64,000 bases of DNA, taken from Atopsyche davidsoni (Eukaryota; Arthropoda; Insecta; Trichoptera; Hydrobiosidae). Positions 25,549-37,770 of this stretch are shown one piece after another. Both the position numbers and the translations under genes were made by a program. The notes beneath the pieces are model-generated. The model was not told where the DNA came from and searched no databases. It saw only the letters and a list, made by a program, of their open reading frames with translations. Within the stretch, counting starts at the first letter, position 1. Every line of letters begins with the position of its first letter. The stretch lies in NCBI GenBank assembly GCA_022113835.1, contig JAILWY010000026.1, positions 12,489,001 through 12,553,000 on the forward strand, in the 5' to 3' direction.

Positions 25549-26390
25549 TAGTTTCCATAAAAACCGGGTCTTATAATTTCTAAAATAGAATCACGCATCT
25601 GTCGTTGATTTAAAAACGGCCATAAAAATCCCGAAAAAGGACGCAAAACGTCAAAATAGTCCGTAAATAAAGTTCCGAGCGAGGGGCGCGTGCGCGGACC
25701 GCCCCTCCCCGCACCCCTCGGCAGCCACCCCTACCGTATACTCCGTTCAGATAAAAACGCAATTCATTATTAAATATTAGAATAATTCATTATTTATATT
25801 TAAAAAAAAAAATGAGCATTTTAAATAGAGACATTTTTTTATTTCTAGAACATGACAGAGGCTGCTACGCATAAAAAATCCAGACGCTTTTGTTATGTAG
25901 TAAACTGGTTAATTATATCAATCTAATGAACCTAGATAATAATGTTTTATAACAAAGAGGACGTCACGTGTTTGTACATCACGCAACATGACAGTTTCTA
26001 TTAATAAAACACCGCATGTGAACTCTCGCACGCTTTTGTTTTGCTAACATGTGCACATCGTGATGCCAATTCTGAGTAATACATCATATTATATGAAACG
26101 ACAATCCTTTATATTTCTAAATATCCTGTCTGAATAATAGCCACGTTGCTTTTAAAGTCACATTCAATTTAATATCTAACTTATTTGTGTCGTCGAACAT
26201 CAGACATACGTTATTACGCATTTCAGCGTTATTATTTTTTATTTAACATTGCATCAAAGGTTCACATTTCATGCTCGTGCTTATAGTGAAAATGTTGACG
26301 TATATTTTTTCGATATATACACAAGTAATTATGAAAGAAAATATTTTTCAATTATATAAGTATGCAATTACGCATAAGCTTAACAAGTAT
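25549..26390. other. AT-rich DNA with GC-rich island at 25,590-25,745
   Basis: The island has GCCATAAAAATCCC followed by a very GC-rich stretch with four CCCC runs (25,700-25,735), a near G-quadruplex motif on the minus strand. The rest is AT-rich and featureless. Confidence 0.5.
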
Positions 26391-27010
26391 AGTTTTTAGA
26401 TCTTTCAGAGTGTAAATGCGCGAAGGGTTGTTTGCCCGCCGGGGGATTTGCCGGGGGGTGCGGTTTGGCGTCTGGTTTTCGAACAGACCCTCCGAGACTT
26501 CGGTATGCGGAGTGAAATAGTAAAATCGTGAGCGGCCACAACTCACCAAAATACCGGAGAGTGTAGCGAACAAATCAGTATAGGCCTGACAGTGGCGCGG
26601 TGCGGGTGTGTCGCGCGATCGCAGGGGACGCTTCTCGGACTGTTTTCTGAATGACAATCGCCGCCAAGCTCTCGATGACAATCAAGCCGGTGCATTTCAC
26701 CGCTGGGAGAGTGCTCCGAATCATTAGAATGCTGTCCGTGTGAACGAACTGTGAACTTTTGGACTTTATGCCGTGACAGCTGATTCCGTGTTGACTGTTG
26801 ACATTGGGGCGTTTGTCTATTAGCCGGTTCGGAATTTATTAATAGACGACAATCTGAAAAGATTGCTCCCGTGCAGCTTGCTTCTTTGACCGCTTTGTGC
26901 TTCTGAGTTTTCTGTTTGCCGCGATGTTTGTTTATGATTTGCGCTTGTAAATACGAATGTAACGAGAGTCCAGTGCCAATCGCGGACCTCATTATGGATC
27001 ACAAATTGTA
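26391..27010. other. Extended GC-richer region with minus-strand frames
   Basis: Minus-strand frames of 109 codons (26,352-26,681) and 149 codons (26,543-26,992) run through about 600 bp of mixed composition. The longer one begins MRSAIGTGLSLHSYLQAQII and is rich in Ser, Arg and His with no domain I recognise. Codon use does not look selected, and no splice or promoter signals stand out. A rapidly evolving or non-coding transcript cannot be excluded. Confidence 0.35.
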
Positions 27011-27310
27011 AATATTTGTGAGAAGTGTTGCACTTACAGATACTGTACAAAATAAGTATATTTTTATTTATTTATTTACTTTTGTTATCATTATTTCTTT
27101 TTTAAAAAAAAAATAACCACCTCAACCTACATATTTACGAATTAAAAAAAAAAAAACACGAAAATTTATAACACAGGTATAATTCGTTCAAATCAATTTA
27201 GATTAAAATATCACTCGCAAAGTTTATTAGCCGAGGAAGTATCATAATTCACTTTTTATTAATTTTCCTAAAGGTTAAAAAAGTGGCTATTTTTATCGAG
27301 GCTAATTTTT
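27011..27310. other. AT-rich non-coding DNA
   Basis: Poly-T and poly-A runs, nothing else recognised. Confidence 0.6.
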
Positions 27311-27620
27311 CATATCCAGGTTAACGCCGCGAATCACGAAGCTCGGACACGACTTCGCGTGCACTTCAGCCCGCGCACCTGCACGGCCCGTGAGGAGTTG
27401 TCACCGCTCACCTGTCACACGAGCCGGACTCGCCGTGCTGATGACCGCAGCCAGATACTCTTATCGAGAGCCGTTCAAATCCCGCGAGCGCCGCTTTGAA
27501 AATCAATTTTGCACATTACGCATATCGGGACTTGTCGGGCGCAATATTAATTTATTGCCTCGCACGAGCGAACCGTTTTCAATTCGTGGTTAAATCGGCT
27601 GTGCGCCCAGCGTGAGGATT
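27311..27620. other. GC-rich island
   Basis: GC-rich with a 67-codon + strand frame (27,390-27,593) of no recognised kind. Candidate regulatory DNA. Confidence 0.45.
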
Positions 27621-28310
27621 TATTATTTGCATGTCATTTGGATATGAATTTATCTAGAAATGCTCGCGTTATCTTTTTGTTACGGGTGCTCTTTTGCAAT
27701 TTTAATTAAATGACATAAATATGTCATTTTTTATGACGCCATTTCGGATGTGTACTGGCAGATTATTTTTGATGCATGACATCCGTTTTAATTCCAATTT
27801 GACATGCTTGTCAATTAAAAAAAGTCGTCATACCTGTTAAGTGGTAGGAACTTCGCTTATTAAATAACTAGTTGCCGAGTTGAAAAACACACTGTTGTTT
27901 ATATTATTTAGAGTGTCTCAACTTGCTAGGTTATTCAATGCGGGGAATTAAAAACCATTAGAATGACAGTTGCTCATTAAAACTTTAGTTAGAGTAATAC
28001 ACATGTTTCAACCTTCCCTCCCCTTTAGTCTCAGCTACCATTATTGGTATATTTTATGGGTTGGAATATATTATATGCAAATTAAACTATCGACTTTTTA
28101 CATATATAAAATTAGAACTAGCAAGTTGAAACCGATTGTATTATAAACTGTACACCAAATATTTTAATTTTCAACACAATTTTTCTCAGTTAAATTAAAT
28201 AATTTCGATTAAATTCATATACTTATGTAAAATTAAATTATCACAGATCATAAAGCAAACGATACAAATATTTATGGTTGACTGATAATTGTTGATCCCA
28301 ATAATAGATA
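27621..28310. other. AT-rich non-coding DNA
   Basis: Contains two stretches sharing AACTTGCTAGGTT/AACTAGCAAGTTG-like words near 27,919 and 28,116, weakly inverted. Otherwise featureless. Confidence 0.5.
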
Positions 28311-29689
28311 ACTTTGACTGCTTGCAACTTAACCCGCTTTATTGAACAAAACCAGCTTACTCGCTTACTGACCACCGCGCCATGCTTGGACCGCACCGCT
28401 GACATATTGCCGAGCTGTGGACTTTCGGAGGGCTCCAGTGACTCAGGGCGGCGCCCCGGGGCGAGGGGAGGACCCGGGGGCGCGACCCTTGGAGTCCTGT
28501 TGTTAGCCACACGAGCATGGCTGCCTTAGAACGACGCCCTGCTCTGAAGAAGAGCCAATATTTGGCGTCGTTGATTTCTGCTTACAAACTGTTAAAACGC
28601 TTACTGCCCTGTCTACTCGAGTGCGTCTGATTGATTCTAATACCAACCCTACAAATAACAACAAAAAAAACCCAACAAATTTTCCTTCTAAAGCTCCCAA
28701 TATTTTTTATGTGTATATAAATACCGTTTAAATAACGCTTATTAAACAATCACTAATAATAATACATTTCGATTATATTAATAATTAAAAAAAACAGAAC
28801 TTAATAATAACTGCTTTAAATATTAGTTATAAAACTCTTGCGAACGCCCTTTTCATTATATAAATTTTATATCAATATAATCATAATAAACAACATCTTA
28901 ACAACACCCTTGATAAATTTGAAAACATAATTAATTCCACACTCCATTTTCAGTCTTCGTTAAACGACGCTTCCTTTTAAATTTTAATATTCTTATCTCC
29001 CAAACATGCCGATCATAATTATATTAAAATCACAAAATAATTTGATATTCAAAGTTCCCGGCAAACATTCAATTAAATGTCTCCCTTGTAAATCGCCCTC
29101 CGCGCTTTGCTTGTGCAAAATTCGGTCCGCTGTATTTTTCATGGGCCCACCAAGTCTGGGAGAGCGGAGGTTCATAAAAGGAAATGGCCTATGAGCATTT
29201 AGACTCTTGGCGCCAGTAAAATTGATAAGAAAAAACAAAGGCATGAGCGAAAGGTCTTTTACCTCATTCGTCCGTATTATGGGGCCCAGCGACCTATGCT
29301 TTTATATCGGGACGTACTCTACTATCATTGACATTTTACTACGAAACCTTACAAGTCTTTGAAACACTCTCGCTTTTGAGTCGGAGCTCGTAAGGCGGCG
29401 TAATCTATTTTTACCCGCGGTTACGTAAAATCAACTCCAATAATAACGAAATATAATAATAAAGATTCCCTTTCGATCGATCATTCTTGCTAGACAAACA
29501 ACAAACGCTTCAGTGCTTACATCTTGAAAAAGAAAGCTTCAAGCTTACCGCTTCAACCGCTTAACAGCTTAATCGCTTGGCTTTCTGAAACAGGCATGTC
29601 TCTATTATACGAATTCAAAAAATCGTATGCGCTTCCTAGCTTCCAAACTTTATCTGAACCTTAACGACATATCCGGGGATTTAAACTCT
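28311..29689. other. Mixed region with recurrent CGCTT words
   Basis: A GC-rich island lies at 28,375-28,510 and a second at 29,080-29,420. CGCTT or AGCTT words recur, most densely at 29,530-29,585, where about six occur at 7-10 bp spacing. CGCTTACTG occurs at both about 28,363 and 28,600. Frames of 62-89 codons are antisense pairs and unsupported. Confidence 0.4.
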
Positions 29690-29868
29690 CCCAAAATGGC
29701 GACGAATCCTAAGTGCGGCTCCGTCAGTGGACAGACACTGCTCTGAACTCTCGCCTCGTGCATCGCCCATCCGCGAGGAGAAGAAGAGGACGCCGGGGGA
29801 GTAGATGGCCACGAATGGGCACTAATCTCACCAAATTGAACAAGTCTAGGATTACCGAAGTTGACAAC
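29690..29868 (+). other. Possible first exon with initiator and splice donor (speculative)
   Basis: A GC-rich, CpG-containing block ends in AAC followed by GTGAGT (donor at 29,869). TCAGT at 29,724-29,728 matches the arthropod initiator. ATG at 29,815 opens an 18-codon frame (MGTNLTKLNKSRITEVDN) ending exactly at the donor in phase 0. An upstream ATG at 29,804 gives a short out-of-frame ORF. No partner exon was identified, so this is a weak candidate. Confidence 0.2.
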
Positions 29869-30440
29869 GTGAGTATTGTGCTTTTTTATCTACGCTTCTT
29901 GCAGCAGACTCCCTCTGCTTTATTATCTTCAATTTTTTTCGCAATATATGCTGTATTCATAAATCTTTTGCGTTGTGATTTTTTTTATATGAATTGCAGG
30001 AAATCTCATACGGAAACTTTATTCGTATGTACAACTGTATAATCATATTTCTGTTCTTGCATATGCAATTATGCCATAACTTGTTTTTACTTCCTACAGA
30101 TATATCATCTACAGTCGTAAAACGTAGAATTTTTTATAAGAAATACACGATAATTACACGCCGCATCCAACATAGGAAACAATACGTAACTAAAATATCA
30201 ATACATATTTCAACAACAGAACATTTTATGATAAACTTCGCGCACAGAACACAATCGAATCACAAATACAGCCTCGCCTTGTTTGAGTGCAAATGGCCAG
30301 CAATAATTCCCCTGAGATTTTCGACCGCTACATAATGGCGCGTAGTCAAATTGAACGGCGTCAGCAAACATTATTTGTTCCGTACAAATTGATACTCCGG
30401 CCGCAAAAACGTCCGCAGTGTAAAACGAGTTACGATCATA
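29869..30440. other. AT-rich non-coding DNA
   Basis: Nothing firm. Frames of 78-113 codons overlap on both strands and have no domain. Confidence 0.55.
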
Positions 30441-30620
30441 ACACAATCACGCGTTAATTGGTATCAATCGGGCCGATCGCGCCGCGGGGAGCCCGGCCGC
30501 CATGTTGGCGGGATTCAAAATGTCGCCGTTTCGGCCAGAATGCTCGGCGGCTGCCATGACAGATGTTGCGGGAATGCACGCCACTGCATGCTTCGTATGA
30601 GGTCGATTGCTCTATAAATA
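30441..30620 (+). promoter_or_regulatory. GC-rich island with YY1/PHO-type site
   Basis: GCCGCCATGTTGG at 30,496-30,508 fits the classical YY1/Pleiohomeotic consensus, and a second GCCAT lies at 30,553. The same ATG starts a 33-codon frame (30,502-30,600) in a GCCGCCATG context, so translation is an alternative reading. In insects clustered PHO sites mark Polycomb response elements. That function here is inference. Confidence 0.35.
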
Positions 30621-32510
30621 CATGCTGCACTCGTAGATCAAGCCACGTGAAATGTTGCCTACTTCTTACTTATCTTGACAAAATATACTTCTGATGTAAC
30701 AAACATTCTTTGCTTAACTTTTGAGAAGGTATAAAATTAATCGTAATTTGATGAGTGCTTTCGTATTTTGTAAAGATTTGAATATACGACACTGAAACTC
30801 ATAAGATTTCATTTAAATGAGGAGCATTTGAACTTTACAAATGATTGTCATTAGCGAGTCTTTGTTGTGTAATTTATTATGTAATTCAAGCTTTGCATTT
30901 CATCTACATAATTAAGTCAACCGAATTTCTCAATGGTGAAAACTCTCGTTTCATGATTATGTTTTATATATTCCAAGTCGATCTGAGTCATGATATTTGT
31001 GTTAAACATGAACTATTTATTATGAATCCATATAAAACAGGAAAAAAATATACATCTATTACTTTAATAATCATTTCACTTTATATAAAAAAAATATTTC
31101 TTAAGCTATTTCAGATGTAAGTCAAATTTTATTCAATAAAGATTCGCCCGTCAGAATAGATATTAAACATACGGATAAACGATTAAGACATCAGTATCAA
31201 ACGCTATCATAAAATGATAATTTACTGTGAGGTTTTTTTTTTTTAATGGCTTTGTTAGATGAGTGATTATTCCATTGCCTTCTAGCCGAGAACTTGTCGG
31301 GCCTACTATTTCAAAACAAAATTTAAATTCTCAGCTGATGTAATTAAACATACGCCCATTTCAGATTAATAAAAAATATGTATACTGCTGCATATGCGAG
31401 TACGAGTATAAATCGAATGAAAAAATACTTAACTTTATATAGTTCATGAAGTTTGATTATTGGTTCCGTAAATATTACAAATCACGGCCAGAATTGGCAT
31501 AGACCCAATGCCACGATAACTAATAGCATGTCGATGGCAGGAAGGTAGATAAACGGAACTAACCTATCACAAAAATTGCCTATGAAGGTAAATTTTTATT
31601 TAGTTAAAAATAAAAATAATTTCATTGATGTGAACCGTAACCACTCCTAAAATATAGTCAATTCAATGATTCGTTTACTAGACACAAGTTGAGAAAACCG
31701 AATATTTATTTTTTCATTTATTTATCAATATTGTTTATTGTCTTTCTTTAGTTAAAATACATATCGGTTCAAAGTTTTTTTTAAATTACGTTTCACGTTA
31801 TAAATTTTGCAAAGATTTAAATCTTCGAAAACTACTTAATTGTAATTAACATAAGTCAACTCATACGTATATTCCCATGATCAGTGTGTCACATATCCAT
31901 CAGTATGATTACTTTACCGCTTATTTCTACATTACTGCTGGTATACACTTGTACAAGACCGCCAAAAGTGGCCGTGATCTACTCAAACAGCCAGACGTCC
32001 CAATTTTTCAGCGATAATATCATAAATTGTCGCAGCCATTATAAAACTATCCATGTCACCGTCATTATAGCATTATGTATCATCAATGCAATGTCAAATG
32101 TATGAAAAATTACCTGCCGTAATACTCTTGCCTATATCTATATATATATACTTAATTTATATATTTGCCATTATTTTGCAATCATTCGTGTTTCTTTTTT
32201 TTAAAAGAAATATTACTTTGGTTTTGATTGTCTTTTTTTATAACAAAGAACTGAAATGTATATAAGACTTAAAACCAATATTTTTAAACAACCTTAATCA
32301 TTTACTATAAAGCGATATATAACAAAATGAATACTCATAGCTTCAAATTTTTAAATTTACGTCATGCATACACTGAATATTTTTCACTAAGAACAAAAAA
32401 TAATTTGTGCTTTTAATTTACGTATTACAATAGGATTTATAAAGTACTAACCAATCAATCAAAATATTTGGCTATATATTATCTTGATACTAAATTCATA
32501 GTGCTTCATG
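30621..32510. other. AT-rich non-coding DNA
   Basis: About 1.9 kb with no supported gene, RNA or bounded repeat. A small less AT-rich patch lies at 31,880-32,100. Confidence 0.6.
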
Positions 32511-32714
32511 GATGAGCAGCAAATATTAGCAGCAAGGTGACTGCAGGGGATGAATAGGCTGTTTGTCGCGTGCCACTTGGCCCCGCCGCCCCGGCCGGGT
32601 CCTGTTTGACAGATGTTTGGCGATGTCGCGGCGCACAAAGACGCCTGCAGGAGGGCAGCTGCGCTTTTGTTGTTGTGCAGCGTGCATGTGAGCTGCAGCC
32701 TCTGCAGCCTAAAC
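32511..32714. other. GC-rich island
   Basis: GC-rich with CAGCTGCGC and GTGCAGCG words. Overlapping antisense frames only. It abuts the hAT-like remnant. Confidence 0.45.
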
Positions 32715-33590
32715 CAGAGGTTCCCAAAGTAGTCAATTTCGACCCCCAGGGGTCGATTTCGCCCTGCAAGGGGTCGATGACGGCGAAAAATAAAATTGGG
32801 GGTCCATGAACCGTAAATGGGGGTCTACGAGAGTGGATCCCATTTAAGCAGGTCATCAACAAAATTTAGACATTTCGTAAATGTCATAATGCACCGAACA
32901 CAGATTGTACCTGTCTACTTTGTGACAGAAGCTCGTGTCAAATGCTCGAGAAACGAGACTTTCGGCATTATAAAACTATACCGACGTACCTTTTTGAGAG
33001 AAGAAGACGATTACGATCGTGCTGCCTTTTTTAAAAAATCATTTATTTGGGCTAATAAACTCGGATGGGCAGCGAGCTTATTGGTTGTACGGAGCGCCGA
33101 TGGACGCTATAAAACAAATTGATTTGACAAATATTCCGAGAAAATAAGGACACCTGTACGGCTTAGGAACGTGGGAACTTTCAGGCAGACCCTTCCGAGG
33201 GAGACAGTTTTAAATCGAGAGCCATTCAAGCCCATAAACTCACCCACTGTACAGTAAGCCTTATGAAAGTGAGTTGTTCTATATAAGATGTCAAAAATAC
33301 TCGTATGTTTGAAGTTGATGAATTTGTAAAAATTCAATATTAGCAAGGCAGGGGGTCGACGAAAAACAGGAAAACTCGACAAACATTGTTTGATTTGTGT
33401 AGTAGATTTTTCGCTAAAAAAACGAGAAAATGATCAAAAAAACTCGAACATGCTAACAATGCTGTTTTTTGGCACAAAACTCGACATCTTCATTGTTACA
33501 AAAAAAATTATTGTGTTGCGAAATGCGTTGGTATTATGACAGCTTATTGATGACAGTTATAAAACACCACAAGTTAAGACTTGTTAGTGT
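32715..33590. mobile_element. hAT-like transposon remnant
   Basis: The left end CAGAGGTTCCCAAAG at 32,715 is a typical hAT-type terminal sequence and is followed by repeated GGGGTCGAT words. 33,389-33,588 is homologous to the interior of the intact hAT MITE at 55,138-55,240, sharing for example GTAGATTTTTCGC and GATGACAGTTATAAAACA, with about 80 extra bases in this copy. A 101-codon frame at 32,817-33,122 is not recognisable as transposase. I could not find the right terminus, so the end coordinate is the limit of visible homology. Confidence 0.6.
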
Positions 33591-34600
33591 ATAAAATTTT
33601 AAAACCACAAACATATTATACATTGCATTTGTTTCGTGCAACTCAAATCAGTAATCACGCTTTTTTTTGTAACTACACAATGTTGTTTTTTTTATTTTAT
33701 TAGAATTTAACGGCAACAGCAGTATTTCATATTTACTCTTTATCTGTGTTTCAAAGCAACGGCTTCCCTTGCTATTAAAATAATTCGCATTCAAACAGTG
33801 TCTATTCAATGAAAGCCAAACAATTGATAGTCTGTTCTACCCTTTTTATCGCACCAGGCAATTTATTTCGCAGTCAGTTTCCTGACCCAGTTTGGGTATA
33901 TTACACCCACAGTGTTATTCCTCCTATTTTTCCAGCCGGCGCTGGAAGGTTGCCAAAAACCCGACATTAAAGCCATCCGAAGGCTGTATTATCGGCCATG
34001 TGTGTGCGTTGTAGAACAAACTGTCTGCTAAAGACGACTTGTAAAGAGAACACTTCAGCGGTATTAATCTCGGTCGGGACTTTGTTTCTCGCTTGCATTT
34101 TGAATGCGTATTAACTGTTGATATACCCACTGCGTTGCTCCGTTTTGCGGCTGGGGTTTTCGAATATATCACACGATATTCCCATTGTGTCCATTAGTTT
34201 AATTAAACCCCATAACAAATATACTGGAAGAAAGCTTTTGTTCCAGCGTGGCCATACATCTGCCCGTCTGGTCATTTGTTTTCATTCCGGCGGGCTGTCA
34301 GAAGCGGTTAGGCTGCACCACCGGTGGATGTTTTTGCAATCAAACCAGTCGTAATTATCTGTCGAAGCGGGGAATAATTTATAAGCATATTTTGTTGTCC
34401 GCTTGCTTGTTTGCTTGCGCCGATGCCCTCCACGCCAGCCGGTGCGTCCTCTCGTATATCTGGCTGCAACGTTATAAGTTAGCACCGGCCACATGACTGC
34501 AATAATGAGAATTTGCGGCCGGTCTATTTCCAATTTATGGACTTCCGAAGTTCAAATGCAGCTTTGAGGTCGAAAATTACCAATATTGCCAGCAGATGCG
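33591..34600. other. AT-rich DNA passing into a mixed-composition island
   Basis: 33,880-34,600 is mixed composition with several antisense frame pairs of 78-83 codons and no domains. Candidate regulatory DNA or decayed repeat. Confidence 0.4.
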
Positions 34601-35740
34601 TTCGAGTCCAATGTATTCAATGTTATTTAAATTTGATCAGTTGAATGTAAACAGCAATCATACAAATGAATTTATATTTATCACTAAACAAATCATATGC
34701 ACCGCAATCCGAGAATTCACAGGGCTCACATTTCGTGTGCTCATCATGTATTATTTGTCACTGTCAGGTCGGCTGTTGTCATCAATACCGGTAGCGTCAT
34801 TGTAGGGGAGAGGTTTTTTATAATTAATTTGATTGCTTTTATATTGCAACATAACAGACAATGGACAACAGTGTTTTATTTCGAAAAAAAACCATATAAC
34901 TAGTCGGATTACTCAGTTATTTTATAACTATGAAACATCCGGTTGTAGCCAATATCATTTATGTGTCAATCGTGTAAAAAATGAAATTATTTATTTATAA
35001 AATTGCACAGCGGAATTTTTATTTTACAGTTGGTACTCTTTTGAACTTATTTTAGTCGCCTTTTGTTTTCGACGTTTCAATTATTCTTCTCTTCTTTTCT
35101 TGAAGTAATTGAGTTAAAACATCGGAAACAGAATGAGTCCGAAGTGACGCGGCATAAAACCCAAGTATCGTTTTCCCATAAATAATGGGAGCGGGAACCT
35201 GCAAAGTAATTTACCGAAATTTAGTTTTTGTGCAATCTTGACATATACCACCAGTTACTTGATAATAAAATTAATGATGAAGTTTCAACTATTTAGAGGT
35301 TACATACAAAAATGTGTGAGGTATTTTGATTTAATAGTGGTTGTAATTGACTATATAAAAATATGTGCTCCACATATCCTTGATACTTAATGCACATAAC
35401 TAAAGGTTTTAAAAATAAAAGCAGAGATAAAATTTATAAGGATACACATAGAAATGTATTTTTATGGCTACTGTAATGGCTTAGCGAGTAATTTATGTGT
35501 TTTATGTTGTTATGCATATATATTAGGAAACTGTTTGAATATTTTCATCGTATTGTGTATTCAACTTGATCGTATTTTAAAGGACAAATAAAAAAAATAT
35601 TAGTTTCTAAATAATCTAATAAACATTCACGTGTTGTAATTTTTTCATTTTCGTTATCGACACTTACACTACACGGCTTCACTGTATTTCAGGAATAAAT
35701 TCCACTAGTATTATTTATCCCAATCAAAACACGTGTTCTT
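34601..35740. other. AT-rich non-coding DNA
   Basis: Nothing recognised. Confidence 0.6.
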
Positions 35741-36740
35741 ATCTCAATCGATACTCAAAGCGATGCCGACTGCTCCGTTATAACTCTATAACCATTCGAA
35801 CAAGAACCGCCGATCGATTTGTATGTAAATCCGGCCGAATGACACAATTGAATATCCCTTGAAATCTCTTCACAAGTATTGAAGACATCAGGCGGGCTTA
35901 ATTTCCAGCGGGACTCCGTCCAATAATCTAATTGATATGAATAATGCATGGACGGCGCTGCAGAACATTTCATTTACATTCGGTCGCAGTTTATGGGCGT
36001 AGGGTCGCAGGTCGCCCGGCCCGCCCTCCGAATTCGGCCGGCTTTGGTCGCATTACAATCAGTAAATATGCCTACAGTTGTATGCTTGATGTATATTTTA
36101 ATCTATCTTGTTGAAGATCATTTGAATTAATTAATACGCTGTATTTTCAGTCATGCTTCGGAGATTTCAACTGTTAATTCGAGCGAGGGTTATTTTATTT
36201 TATTGTTGTATAAATATTGCGCTGGCTTTATTATTTTTATACTTTACGGTACTTTATAAAACTAGATATCTTAAAAGCTTTCTGATGAGACTAGTTTTAG
36301 TTCCAATTCGAGGTAATTTAAAGCCTTCCTCTCAGCGAACGTGGCCTAAATAAACCGCAAAATTAATCACCACAGCTTCCGCAATACACACAAAGTTCCC
36401 GCGGTACTCCGGGAACTTCCATTATCACCGAAAGGCATTTAACTTTGTTACTTCACCTGTGGCGAAGGCCTTTCTCACCTTTCTGGCTACTTAGTCGCTG
36501 CACTCGGCACATTCTCCTCTCATCCCCTATATGAACCCGGCGGGGCTTTATTCACCCCCGAATCTCGTACGGTATAATTACAAATACTTGGTTACACGCT
36601 TCCTGTGGTCTGGAATTCAATATCCGGTTCGGCTCGCCGGTTCGGAGATTCTATTGCTCTTCGCAGACGGTTTCTTATACACGCTGTATATCGGAAGAAT
36701 TTCAACTATTGGAAATAGCATCCGCGTACTCCTCGGCAGT
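35741..36740. other. Islands at 35,750-36,060 and 36,360-36,740
   Basis: Two mixed to GC-rich stretches separated by 300 bp of AT-rich DNA. Frames of 60-72 codons are unsupported. Confidence 0.4.
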
Positions 36741-37640
36741 TATTAGAAAAATATGAGTTTTTGATTCGTGCAGTGGAAGTGTAAGTGGAAATTAAATTCG
36801 ATGCGCATACAACTCGATTTACTAATCAATTTATTTTTCCAAGAGAAAATAGAAACCTCAGCATTCGATACAATTATATATAAATTGGTTATGTGAGATA
36901 GAATACTTTCTATGAAATTCTTTGTTTCTGTATTCTTTGCTGTATATATATACCATATATATATATATATATTTTAATTTTCTGCGTGGTGGATTCCGGA
37001 CACATAATAGGCTGGACACACTTCTAATTACTTGTGTTTAATGCTAACCACTAGGTTATTTTAACAGAGTACCTAAGTTTGAATGTCTCCTGTTTATGGA
37101 AGGAAGCCAAAATTACATCAATTTAATTAAATAATAATACATCAATGACTGAAGTGTGAATATTCATTTATGGTATTAGAGATTATGGCTTTCTAACGTC
37201 TTTAGACTTCAAAAACTTTTGAAAGGCGAGAGCGCTAACAAAATATATAATTGACATTTTCTTGTAATTTTGCTTATATTTTATGTATAAATAATGTTCA
37301 TTTCGAGTATATCTTTCGAATTCATAATTAACTTCAATATAATTAATCGCCACAAACAAACTTTAGTTGCGATTGTGACTTTCGATTAATTGTTACGGTA
37401 TTAACATTAGAAATTTCAATTTATTTTGTCTTGTAACTGAATTTCGATAACGGAAAATATCATTTATAAACTTTGCACAAAATGAAATAACATTGAAAAG
37501 GGTTTTCAGAGCAAATGTTTTCCCATCGAGCAATTTACCCTCGGTTCGTGAAAATAAATTTTCCAGATAAGACCCACAGTTTGTCATGAGACCTTTGTTA
37601 TTACTTTAAAATTCAAAAAGACAATCAAACTAGCAAGCAA
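36741..37640. other. AT-rich DNA with short TA run
   Basis: A TA run lies at about 36,955-36,971. Otherwise featureless. Confidence 0.6.
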
Positions 37641-37770
37641 CGGTCTATCGACTGTCGGCTTTACTCTGTAGGCATTCAGCTGCTGTCGGCTGTCGACAGG
37701 TCGGCCCAGACATCTGTCGGAAAATACACGAAAAACCGAACGGCCCGCCGTCTGAAGGACACCGGCTGTC
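37641..37770. repeat. Cluster of TGTCGGC words
   Basis: TGTCGG or its variants occur about five times between 37,653 and 37,720, including a GCTGTCGGCTGTCGACAG stretch, and GGCTGTCC follows near 37,763. This may be a short degenerate tandem repeat or part of an unclassified element. Confidence 0.5.

Noticed and set aside
26543..26992. 149-codon minus-strand frame, among the longest in the window
   Set aside because: Low-information Ser/Arg/His-rich protein, no domain and no supporting gene signals. Kept only as a note in the region entry.
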